In this document: positions 1-5,637 of the stretch, piece after piece | Layout: the number at the start of each line of letters is the position of its first letter | Position numbering within the stretch: the first letter of the stretch is position 1 | Source: Bacteroidota bacterium | GTDB lineage: Bacteria; Bacteroidota; Rhodothermia; Rhodothermales; UBA10348 | DNA length: 5,637 nt | Assembly: GCA_004356265.1 (NCBI GenBank) | Contig: SMXK01000039.1 | Coordinates: 1 to 5,637, forward strand | Reading direction: 5' to 3' | The notes under the pieces: generated by a model | Seen by the model: the letters and a program-made list of their open reading frames with translations, nothing else | Databases searched by the model: none | What the model was told of the DNA's origin: nothing | Translations under genes and position numbers: made by a program

Positions 1-827
1 ATCTCGAGTCCTACCTGTTTGGGGTCTCCCAAAAGTACCTCGGTATGTTGGGTGTGGGCCTTTCTTCAGGTACTCGTTTTAGCGACGAAGATGCCCGACT
101 CGGCGCCGAGAGTATTCTGGTCAATGAATCGTTTGTCAGTCAAGCCGGGCTGGTGGAACCAATCGGGAAATATATTCTGATCGACTCGACAGAATATGCG
201 ATTGCGGGCGTGTTAAAGGATTTCCATTCTGAAGATTTATTCTCGTTCATCGAGCCCTCTATCTTCCGCCTTTCTGAGGATGAAGACATCAAATTTGTAA
301 CCATGACGGTGCAGGCCGGTACCGGAATTGCCTCGGCGAGTTCAATACAGGAACGCTACAAACAGGCGTTCGAAGGGCGTGAACCAATATATTATTTTCA
401 GAACCAGGCCTTTGAGGGTTTTCTGGAAGAGAGCAAGGGAATAACGAACATTTTCTCATTTATTGCCCTGTTGTCGCTACTCATTTCGTGCCTGAGTATT
501 TATGCGCTGTCTTCTCAGAATGTGGCCAATCGGATGAAGGAAATAGGTGTCAGAAAAGTGCTTGGAGGATCACCGGCCTCAATCGCTCAGCTGGTAAATC
601 GAAGACTGTTTTTTTTCATGACTGCGGCGGCCGTAGTCGCCGGTCCGTTGGCCTACTACGGGTTGGATGCTCTTCTGGATGATATGTACGCGTATCGGAT
701 GGATCTGAACGCGCTTCCGTTTATCTTGACCTATCTACTTATTATCGCGACGACTGCCTTGACGATTTCCAGTCAGACGCGTGGCATCCGTAATGCCCGC
801 CCCGCAGATATTATGAGAATCGAATAA
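1..827 (+). CDS. ABC transporter permease, MacB/FtsX type (C-terminal part, 5' end outside window)
   Basis: This is the C-terminal part of an inner-membrane permease of the MacB/FtsX family, which works with a separate ATPase in lipoprotein, peptide or drug export or in mechanotransmission. The frame is open from base 3, before the first Met at base 45, so the gene starts upstream; about 274 residues are visible. In visible numbering, residues 1 to about 135 are an extracytoplasmic MacB-core-like domain (ILVNESF, IAGVLKDFHSEDL). Three hydrophobic helices follow at about 150-171, 201-220 and 238-257. The FtsX hallmark RMKEIGVRKVLGGS lies between the first two, and the end ARPADIMRIE is the usual cytoplasmic tail. 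In this group such proteins are often about 800 residues with two core-plus-FtsX halves, and this would be the second half. The ATPase is not in the window, so the substrate cannot be named. Confidence 0.93.
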   Translation, partial: LESYLFGVSQKYLGMLGVGLSSGTRFSDEDARLGAESILVNESFVSQAGLVEPIGKYILIDSTEYAIAGVLKDFHSEDLFSFIEPSIFRLSEDEDIKFVTMTVQAGTGIASASSIQERYKQAFEGREPIYYFQNQAFEGFLEESKGITNIFSFIALLSLLISCLSIYALSSQNVANRMKEIGVRKVLGGSPASIAQLVNRRLFFFMTAAAVVAGPLAYYGLDALLDDMYAYRMDLNALPFILTYLLIIATTALTISSQTRGIRNARPADIMRIE

Positions 828-842
828 CGGATATACCGCGCC

Positions 843-1958
843 ATGGCCGAGCCTCTGAAGAATTCTTTTGGACCAGAAATCCCGGCTAAAATTGCCAGCA
901 TGATTACGGGCGTATATCGTTCTTTTGATGGTGATGGGTTTCTCTCCGCCGTCATCGACGGATATGAGCCGCTTGAACTCAAGGAGCGGGGGGTGAAAAT
1001 CGGCCGAACGTTGCGTGATTTCCTGCCAGAGAATTATGAGCAGGCAATCGAAATTTTACTCTCCTCTCTGGGACCGACCCTGGACGAAGAGCATGTTGGT
1101 GGAATGTCTTCATTTCTGTATTTCCCTCATGTATTGTTCGTCCACGACTATGGACTGGATCATTTCGAGGCGTCAATGACGGCGCAATACGAATTGACTC
1201 AACGTTTTACGGCAGAATTCAGTATCAGACCTTTTCTCGAACATCATACCGACAAAACGCTGGCTCGACTTCGAGAGTGGACTACGGACGAGAGCCAACA
1301 CGTCCGGCGACTCGTATCCGAGGGAACCCGGCCGCGCCTGCCATGGGCTTCACGGCTTCGCAACTTTCAAAAGGATCCATCGCCTGTGCTCGAACTTCTC
1401 GAGCTGCTCAAAGATGATCCGGAATTGTATGTTCGGCGCTCGGTCGCAAACAATCTGAACGATATCGGCAAGGACCACCCGGATGTGCTGATTGACGTAG
1501 CACAGCGGTGGATGAAGGATGCCTCACGGGATCGTCAATGGATTGTCAAACACGGACTCCGCTCTGCCATAAAAAGAGCCGACCGGGCGGCACTCGGAAT
1601 TCTTGGTTATGGCGATGATTCCGGAATCGAATTATCGGGCGTCGTGATCTCCCCCGACCATCCAAACATTGGAGAAAAAGTATCCATTGCCTTCACCCTT
1701 ACCAATACAGGAAAACAGATCAAGCCTGCTCTTATAGATTTTCGGATCCACTATATCAAAGCGAACGGCTCTGCCAGACCGAAAGTGTTTAAGATGAAAC
1801 AAATCGACCTCTCACCGGGAGAATCGATCAAGGTTAAAAAGTCGATTTCGCTCAGGGAGATGTCGACGCGAAAACATTATCCGGGTGCGCACGTCGTCGA
1901 TGCCCAGGTGAATGGCGCGGTGATATCGTTGGGTTCCTTCGATCTCCAGGCGCCATAA
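843..1958 (+). CDS. alkC: AlkC-type DNA alkylation repair glycosylase with C-terminal Ig-like domain
   Basis: This 371-residue cytoplasmic protein belongs to the HEAT-like-repeat DNA glycosylases (DNA_alkylation superfamily, AlkC branch), which remove N3- and N7-alkylated purines to begin base excision repair without flipping the base out. Residues about 10-255 are helical repeats with the AlkC signature HVRRLVSEGTRPRLPW (153-168), followed by YVRRSVANNLNDIGKDHPD (196-214) and QWIVKHGLR (232-240). The acidic residues E125, E160 and D207 sit in conserved blocks. From memory they match the catalytic-site acids of Pseudomonas fluorescens AlkC with a constant offset of four, which should be checked by alignment. 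Residues about 262-371 are beta-rich (GVVISPDHPNIGEKVSIAF, LSPGESIKVKK) and fit the Ig-like domain of the longer AlkC class. The ATG lies 15 bases after the permease stop, with only a weak upstream GGAT, so the two may be cotranscribed although no functional link is evident. The length is normal and all motifs are present. Confidence 0.9.
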   Translation: MAEPLKNSFGPEIPAKIASMITGVYRSFDGDGFLSAVIDGYEPLELKERGVKIGRTLRDFLPENYEQAIEILLSSLGPTLDEEHVGGMSSFLYFPHVLFVHDYGLDHFEASMTAQYELTQRFTAEFSIRPFLEHHTDKTLARLREWTTDESQHVRRLVSEGTRPRLPWASRLRNFQKDPSPVLELLELLKDDPELYVRRSVANNLNDIGKDHPDVLIDVAQRWMKDASRDRQWIVKHGLRSAIKRADRAALGILGYGDDSGIELSGVVISPDHPNIGEKVSIAFTLTNTGKQIKPALIDFRIHYIKANGSARPKVFKMKQIDLSPGESIKVKKSISLREMSTRKHYPGAHVVDAQVNGAVISLGSFDLQAP

Positions 1959-1985
1959 TAAAAATATCCTGCCGGTTATTCGAGG

Positions 1986-2239
1986 CTACGATTCCAGAGT
2001 CAACTGGGCCTCCGAGTAGGCGATAATCTTGGTGCCCGCTAGGTCACTCATACAGTTTGCCGTAGTGCTACCCATATCGATCAGCCGGTAGATACCGCCA
2101 GCCTCGCAAGGCTGCTGCTCATCGCGGCCGTTGTCGAATAGAGAGGTCCCGTTATTAGAATAAATTCTATCGCTGAAATTCGCGCAAAGCCATACAGAAG
2201 AACCGTATAAACCACCAAGAAAATGAAGGGAATAAAAGC
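1986..2239 (-). pseudogene. Coding-like 3' gene fragment with a stop but no start; family unknown
   Basis: On the minus strand, the frame ending at the TAG at 1986-1988 reads as a believable protein C-terminus. It includes SNNGTSLFDNGRDEQQPC, then AGGIYRLIDMGSTTANC, then MSDLAGTKIIAYSEAQLTLES. Over its last 50 or so codons, roughly two thirds of third positions are G or C and first positions are purine-rich, as expected of real coding sequence. The frame stays open to about 2297, but upstream of 2240 it only mirrors the dinB gene. It has no ATG or GTG start except an internal Met too close to the end. I therefore read it as the 3' remnant of a gene that ran leftward and lost its 5' part. I do not recognise the family. 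A second minus frame here is hydrophobic (FIPFIFLVVYTVLLYGF), so a frameshifted small membrane protein is an alternative. Chance cannot be excluded. Confidence 0.35.
2226..2231 (+). promoter_or_regulatory. Shine-Dalgarno-like AAGGGA before the truncated dinB start
   Basis: AAGGGA lies 8 bases before the ATG at 2240, a good spacing for ribosome binding. It would allow the shortened DinB product to be made despite loss of the normal 5' end. It may be coincidental, because genes in this group often lack clear Shine-Dalgarno sites. Confidence 0.4.
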
Positions 2240-2593
2240 ATGATTCTTGAGTACGGCACGGAAAAACCCTTTGAACCGTTCGATCGATATCTGCAGTTCA
2301 AACGACCTGCTGACCGGTCGATAGAGGGCCTGCTGGACAAATTCCGTAAACTGAGGGTCGGAAATCTCGCCGAATTGAGAACGCTGCTCGGCCCAGATCT
2401 CGACTTTGCCCGGGAGGGTACGCATCCGGCCTTTGGGACGGTAACGTTATCGCAGTTACTTTCTGCCTGGGTGGTGCACGACCTGGGTCATATCGCGCAA
2501 CTGGCGCGCGTCATGGCAAAGCAGTATTCGCCTGCCGTCGGCCCATGGATAGATTATTCGCCCATTCTCACAGACCGGAATCCATCATCGTGA
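2240..2593 (+). pseudogene. DinB-superfamily protein, N-terminally truncated (117 residues left)
   Basis: The remaining 117 residues match the C-terminal two thirds of a DinB/YfiT-like four-helix-bundle protein, a superfamily of putative metal-dependent enzymes usually about 165-175 residues long. Visible conserved blocks are MILEYG..KPFEPFDR (1-16), the LDKFRKLRVGNLAELR helix (32-47), HPAFGTVTLSQLL (62-74), VVHDLGHIAQLARVMAKQY (78-96) and VGPWIDYSPIL (100-110). Family members normally carry another 50-60 residues before MILEYG, ending in a block like GHLIHGE..DWIPR that supplies the first metal-binding His. Here that part is absent: upstream codons do not match and stops occur within 65 bases. 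The two later His residues of HDLGH (80 and 84) remain, so the metal site should be incomplete. The reading frame itself is intact and has a plausible ribosome site, so a short product may still be made. The stop overlaps the next gene by four bases. Confidence 0.75.
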
Positions 2594-3972
2594 CCATTCC
2601 GAGCACAAGCCGCCGGCTTGAATCTCTGGACGCCCTCCGGGGACTTACGATTGCCGCAATGTTGCTGGTAAATAATCCCGGCTCCTGGAGTAATATTTAC
2701 TGGCCACTCGAACATGCCGCGTGGAACGGCTGGACATTCACCGACCTGATATTCCCGTTTTTTCTGTTCATGGTTGGAATGGCCATGATGTATTCCTTCC
2801 CGAAAAGACTTGAAGCCGGGACCTCGCGGCTCGCACTGTTCGGACACGTTGCCAGACGGGCGGCAGCGCTGATGTTGCTCGGGTACTGGGGAGCATCGTG
2901 GTCGTCTGTGTTATGGCCGGGGGCAGAATCGACTGGCGTCATGTCGCTTGTATTGCGCCTTGGTTTTGTAGCCGCCGCGGCCGGTGTGATTGTTCTACTC
3001 GCGGGCACCGAACGAAAACGGCTCTGGTGGTCAGTTTTTGGTGGTGGAGCCGTGTTATTTCTGGTGGGTGCCGCCTCTCTCGGATTTGACGACTCGCTTC
3101 TGGCAAGAATTGCCGCGCTCCGCGTGCCCGGTGTATTGGTCCGAATCGCGTGGTGTTATCTGCTGGCGTCCGGTATTTATTTCCTAACACCGGCCCGTTC
3201 GTCCATCATCAAATGGACCACTGGATTATTGGCTGCGTATATGGTGTGGATGTTGTATGTCCCCATTCCCGGGTTCGGAATGCCAAATTTATCGCTCAGT
3301 TTTCCCACATCAGAAACGCCCGCCTCGGAGTTGTTCTCGAACTGGGCTTTCTACATTGATTACCACGTTCTCGGCGAGCACACATGGGGAGTCAGGCAAC
3401 TGAGAGACAGCGCCGGGGCTCTCATCTGGTCGTTTGATCCGGAAGGGTTGATCAGCACGATTCCTGCCACGTGTTCGGTTCTACTTGGAATCCTCGCGGG
3501 AGACTGGATGCGCCGAGACGACAAAACTGACCCGGAGAAATTGAACGGGTTATTCGTCGCCGGCGCATGGCTGATTCTGGCCGGGCTCCTGATGAGCATC
3601 TGGATGCCGATCAACAAGCGCATCTGGACCAGTTCGTATACAGTTTTTACGGGCGGCATGGCGATGGTCACATTGGCGATCTTATTCCACGCCATTGACA
3701 TGCGAGGCTGGAGGAAATGGTCGTTCCCGATCGTGGCTTATGGCCGGAACGCCATCTTCGCGTTTGTGGCGTCCGGGATGATGGCTGTTGCACTCGGCAA
3801 AATTCGGATCTCTGACAACACGGAAAGCGGAACTTCGCTAAAAGGATTCTTGTACGAATCTCTTCCGGGATCGCCCGAGTTTGCATCCTTCCTCTTCGGA
3901 ATCTCGTTCGTCGCCGTGTGGGCAATTGTCGCGTTGTTCTTAGATAAGAAAAAAATCTATTTTAAAATCTGA
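2590..3972 (+). CDS. NagX/HGSNAT-type membrane acetyltransferase (COG4299, DUF5009-like)
   Basis: This is a 460-residue multi-pass inner-membrane protein related to bacterial NagX and human heparan-alpha-glucosaminide N-acetyltransferase, which moves acetyl groups from cytoplasmic acetyl-CoA to amino sugars across a membrane. Family signatures are RRLESLDALRGLTIAAMLL (8-26), NNPGSW (28-33), LEHAAWNGWTFTDLIFPFF (40-58), FDPEGLISTIPA (282-293) and MPINKRIWTSSY (339-350). His42 lies in the HAAWNG block that I believe corresponds to the acetyl-carrying His of HGSNAT. About ten hydrophobic helices are visible, and the tail KKKIYFKI is basic. I prefer the GTG at 2590: it forms a GTGA overlap with the dinB stop and leaves the usual short lead before RLxSLDALRG. 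The ATG at 2545 would add 15 residues encoded out of frame within conserved dinB codons. The real acceptor is unknown; amino-sugar or peptidoglycan recycling is a guess from the family name. Confidence 0.9.
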   Translation: MTIPSTSRRLESLDALRGLTIAAMLLVNNPGSWSNIYWPLEHAAWNGWTFTDLIFPFFLFMVGMAMMYSFPKRLEAGTSRLALFGHVARRAAALMLLGYWGASWSSVLWPGAESTGVMSLVLRLGFVAAAAGVIVLLAGTERKRLWWSVFGGGAVLFLVGAASLGFDDSLLARIAALRVPGVLVRIAWCYLLASGIYFLTPARSSIIKWTTGLLAAYMVWMLYVPIPGFGMPNLSLSFPTSETPASELFSNWAFYIDYHVLGEHTWGVRQLRDSAGALIWSFDPEGLISTIPATCSVLLGILAGDWMRRDDKTDPEKLNGLFVAGAWLILAGLLMSIWMPINKRIWTSSYTVFTGGMAMVTLAILFHAIDMRGWRKWSFPIVAYGRNAIFAFVASGMMAVALGKIRISDNTESGTSLKGFLYESLPGSPEFASFLFGISFVAVWAIVALFLDKKKIYFKI

Positions 3973-3986
3973 CCGGAACCGTCAAT

Positions 3987-4238
3987 ATGGGTAGTCTTGG
4001 AACGTTTGAGCTGATTATGTTGCTTCTATTGATCGTCGGCGTACCGATCGCCATCATCATTCTGCTGCTCAAACGACGTAATAACTCCGGGCATTCGGAG
4101 GCGTCGAATACGGTTTCTATGAGTGAGCTTCAAGCGGCCACATCACAAACACTCCAGGATTCGCTTACTCCTCTGGAAAATAAAATTGATGCGCTGGTAG
4201 AGAGAATCGATGCGCTCGAAGGTCGTCAATCCAAGTAA
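3987..4238 (+). CDS. Small membrane-anchored coiled-coil protein, 83 residues
   Basis: I do not recognise this protein as a named family. Residues about 7-29 form one strongly hydrophobic helix, followed by KRRNN, which predicts a short outside N-terminus and a cytoplasmic C-terminus. A polar linker (31-50) leads to a helix with an exact 3-4 heptad pattern of hydrophobics at L60, L63, I67, L70, I74 and L77, so a short coiled coil and oligomer formation are likely. The first residues MGSLGTFELI resemble the start of TatA, but TatA's Phe-Gly hinge and amphipathic helix are absent. The ATG lies 14 bases after the acetyltransferase stop, with a weak CGGAA 8 bases before it, so it is probably cotranscribed and could assist or scaffold the enzyme. 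The frame uses codons like its neighbours. Confidence 0.75.
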   Translation: MGSLGTFELIMLLLLIVGVPIAIIILLLKRRNNSGHSEASNTVSMSELQAATSQTLQDSLTPLENKIDALVERIDALEGRQSK

Positions 4239-4287
4239 AGAAACTACGACACCTGTACGGCATCTCGTTTCGGCAGTACACCCCGTT
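4239..4287. other. Short convergent intergenic gap
   Basis: These 49 bases separate the stops of the small membrane protein (+) and the secreted protein (-). A bidirectional terminator would be expected here, but the only symmetry I see is TGTAC (4254-4258) paired with GTACA (4276-4280) across a 17-base loop and without a T-run, which is too weak to call. Confidence 0.5.
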
Positions 4288-5064
4288 TCAGTTCGCCCTG
4301 ACTCCAATCGTATCGTTGTGGTAACTTAATAACGACCGAAGATACGGGCTCAACTGGTTCACATCTTCAAATCCTGCAGCCCGGGCAGCTTCATTCTGTT
4401 CATCTTCTGTATACCGGTTTCCAGCTGCAGCGAAGGATTCCAGGCTCTCGTGGAAACCGATCGTCATTGAATCCCAATTTGAACCTGAGGCCCGAATAAA
4501 TATCACATTCTGCTGCCTGTTCAGGTATTCGTAATATCGGTTCTCCATTCGCCTCTGCTCGATGAGGTCTGATCGCTTTCCAGGCAGACCGGCAAACATC
4601 TCAATGTGGAACATACCCATCCCGTCGAATCGCCTCTTCATTTCATCCAGATCGACGGAGCGCGCATACCATTCTTCTGTGTAGGACGTGAATCTCTCCA
4701 GCCGATCCGTCAGGTCTCGGCCACTGTTAATCATCCAGGCACCGTTTCGTTGATGAACACGAGCCGATGAATAATAAGAAGCGAAACTTCCGATCGGGTA
4801 AATCAACATGAAATCCCAGTGGTCACCCTGCGAGTGTCGAATCCAGAACGGCGCAACATCACCCGCCGCTTCCGTCATCTCAAAACTCTCCCTGAGTGTC
4901 TCCACCAGATCCGTAAAATGACCGGGTGCTGCCCACAGAAGGGTGACATTGTACACGTAGTCGCCCTCTGTCTGAGCAGAGGTCTGCAGTGGAAAAACAA
5001 GCGAACTGATCGCAGCGAGAAATAAAAGTACGCCGTTCCTTGGAATCAGTCGAATCGCATTCAT
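4288..5064 (-). CDS. Secreted protein with two tandem dimeric alpha/beta-barrel-like half domains
   Basis: This 258-residue protein is predicted to be exported. A Sec signal peptide spans residues 1-30 (MNAIRLIPRN, a hydrophobic core, then TSA with cleavage before QTEG). The mature part seems to contain two copies of one unit. Copy one (about 37-98) has PGHFTDLVE and FWIRHSQGDHWDFM, ending SFASYY. Copy two (about 151-214) has PGKRSDLIE and IFIRASGSNWDSM, ending SLESFAA. The size and beta-alpha-beta feel suggest the ferredoxin-like fold of the ABM/NIPSNAP/Dabb superfamily, but no known catalytic set is evident and the function is unknown. The start at 5064 is chosen because GAGG lies 7 bases upstream and the signal peptide begins cleanly. 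An in-frame TTG at 5088 would add 8 residues that spoil both. It is second in a leftward unit, 29 bases after the methyltransferase, and converges on the small membrane protein gene. Confidence 0.8.
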   Translation of the reverse strand: MNAIRLIPRNGVLLFLAAISSLVFPLQTSAQTEGDYVYNVTLLWAAPGHFTDLVETLRESFEMTEAAGDVAPFWIRHSQGDHWDFMLIYPIGSFASYYSSARVHQRNGAWMINSGRDLTDRLERFTSYTEEWYARSVDLDEMKRRFDGMGMFHIEMFAGLPGKRSDLIEQRRMENRYYEYLNRQQNVIFIRASGSNWDSMTIGFHESLESFAAAGNRYTEDEQNEAARAAGFEDVNQLSPYLRSLLSYHNDTIGVRAN

Positions 5065-5071
5065 GATCTGG

Positions 5072-5075
5072 CCTC
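5072..5075 (-). promoter_or_regulatory. Ribosome binding site GAGG that decides the start of the secreted protein
   Basis: On the minus strand GAGG is followed by 7 bases and then the ATG whose first base is at 5064. This supports the shorter start over the in-frame TTG at 5088. Confidence 0.6.
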
Positions 5076-5093
5076 GATATACCGTCAATTATG

Positions 5094-5606
5094 TCACGTT
5101 CTCTCCGCTTCTACAGCGTAATATCGAGGAGTGTAGCGTCGAAGTAAAGGGCGGATGCCGATCTGCCCTATAGGACTTGTCCATTTCTCCGTGCGAACGA
5201 CGGCCCAGCCGGTTTTTTTGAGTAACGAATCAAATTGCCAGGATTCAAACTCGTGAAAATGTTGATCATACACGTCGTTCATGTTGCGATAGGCAGGAGC
5301 GAACCACAACCGCATCGGGATAGTTGCCACAAGCCGCGGCGCGTCGAGGGCTCGTAAGATTTCGAATGGATTATGCACGTGTTCGAGGATCTCGAACGCC
5401 GTGACCACCTCGACATCGTGCCCAGTTACGAGACCCGGATTAAAATCCAAATCAGTGTCCGGTGTATTGGTGACGGTGTAACCTGCAGTTCTCATCCGCT
5501 CCGAGAGCGAATTATCAACACCGAGATCCAATATTCGGGCTGGAGGGGATAACGCTTGCGCAAGAAATTTAATCGTTGCGTCGAAGCGTCGGGTTACATC
5601 GAACAT
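5094..5606 (-). CDS. Class I SAM-dependent methyltransferase, short form (170 residues)
   Basis: This is a predicted cytoplasmic methyltransferase with a Rossmann-type SAM-binding fold. Motif I is ILDLGVDNSLSERM (25-38), in which DLG is kept but the usual glycine-rich run is replaced by VDNS. The acidic end of strand two appears in TDLDFN (51-56). Motif IV/post-I is VVTAFEILEHVHNPFEIL (67-84), the EILEH..NP form common in Methyltransf_11/23-type enzymes. The block TIPMRLWFAPAYRN..D..DQHFHEF (95-120) and the ending RPLLRRYTPRYYAVEAER (152-169) recall short methyltransferases of marine Bacteroidota and Balneolota. It appears complete, with an ATG at 5606 preceded by a weak GAG. The substrate is unknown. 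Similar proteins can methylate lipids, quinones, sugars or small metabolites, and the secreted neighbour 29 bases downstream gives no clear hint. Confidence 0.87.
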   Translation of the reverse strand: MFDVTRRFDATIKFLAQALSPPARILDLGVDNSLSERMRTAGYTVTNTPDTDLDFNPGLVTGHDVEVVTAFEILEHVHNPFEILRALDAPRLVATIPMRLWFAPAYRNMNDVYDQHFHEFESWQFDSLLKKTGWAVVRTEKWTSPIGQIGIRPLLRRYTPRYYAVEAERT

Positions 5607-5637
5607 ATGGATCTCGAATATTTTTGATAGTCAGACA

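Larger units (their letters stand above)
1959..2239. other. Gene-poor interval; probable recombination or deletion scar
   Basis: These 281 bases lie between the alkC stop and the first recognisable dinB codon. I see no plus-strand coding: the frame leading into dinB has stops at 2156-2158 (TAG) and 2174-2176 (TGA), and the few open codons after them do not resemble the expected DinB N-terminus. A small perfect hairpin (CAGCCT, loop CGCA, AGGCTG; 2099-2114) has no T-run, so it is not a convincing terminator. No tRNA, long inverted repeat or insertion-sequence end was found. The minus strand carries a coding-like gene fragment, listed separately. Confidence 0.6.

Noticed and set aside
2099..2114. 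Six-base-pair perfect hairpin in the gap after alkC
   Set aside because: No T-run on either side and about 140 bases from the alkC stop; common by chance.
2081..2425. Minus-strand open frame of 114 residues with a hydrophobic stretch FIPFIFLVVYTVLLYGF
   Set aside because: Its first half is the reverse of conserved dinB codons and the hydrophobic part lies on a T-rich strand. The competing frame ending at 1986 has better coding composition. Kept only as an alternative in the fragment entry.
2545..2589. ATG at 2545 as the acetyltransferase start
   Set aside because: The extra 15 residues come from conserved dinB codons read out of frame; the GTG at 2590 gives a four-base overlap and a normal family N-terminus.
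3987..4238. TatA/TatE identity for the 83-residue protein
   Set aside because: The Phe-Gly hinge and amphipathic helix that define TatA are absent.
4254..4280. TGTAC...GTACA inverted repeat between convergent genes
   Set aside because: Only five pairs with a 17-base loop and no T-run, so not a supported terminator.
5065..5088. TTG at 5088 as start of the secreted protein
   Set aside because: The ATG at 5064 has GAGG 7 bases upstream and gives a clean signal peptide.
5619..5626. TATTTTTG, matching the Bacteroidota -7 pattern TAnnTTTG, on the + strand
   Set aside because: It points out of the window, no matching -33 element is visible at the right distance, and such A/T-rich matches are frequent.

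Overview
The window looks like a piece of ordinary chromosome from a member of the Bacteroidota / Balneolota / Rhodothermota group. This is inferred from the style of the MacB/FtsX permease, the NagX-type acetyltransferase and a short methyltransferase of a type I associate with marine Balneolales and Flavobacteriia. Base composition is near 50% G+C by eye. I see no RNA gene, insertion sequence, CRISPR array, origin or convincing intrinsic terminator.

Left part (1-1958, + strand): the 3' end of an ABC transporter permease is followed after 15 bases by a complete DNA glycosylase of the AlkC type (HEAT-like repeats plus a C-terminal Ig-like domain).

Middle (1959-2593): about 280 bases with no intact gene, then a DinB-superfamily gene that has lost roughly its first 50-60 codons. 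The gap holds a minus-strand reading with coding-like composition and a stop but no start, ending at the same place where dinB homology begins. The simplest reading is a deletion scar between two formerly head-to-head genes, each losing its 5' end.

Right-centre (2590-4238, + strand): a 460-residue membrane acetyltransferase (NagX/HGSNAT type), whose likely GTG start overlaps the dinB stop by four bases, then an 83-residue membrane-anchored coiled-coil protein. dinB remnant, acetyltransferase and small protein probably form one transcription unit.

Right part (4288-5606, - strand): a convergent two-gene unit with a short SAM-dependent methyltransferase first and, 29 bases later, a secreted protein built from two copies of a dimeric alpha/beta-barrel-like half domain.

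I did not find a new multi-gene system. The most interesting items are the double 5' truncation at about 2240, the internally duplicated secreted protein, and the TatA-like start of the small membrane protein.
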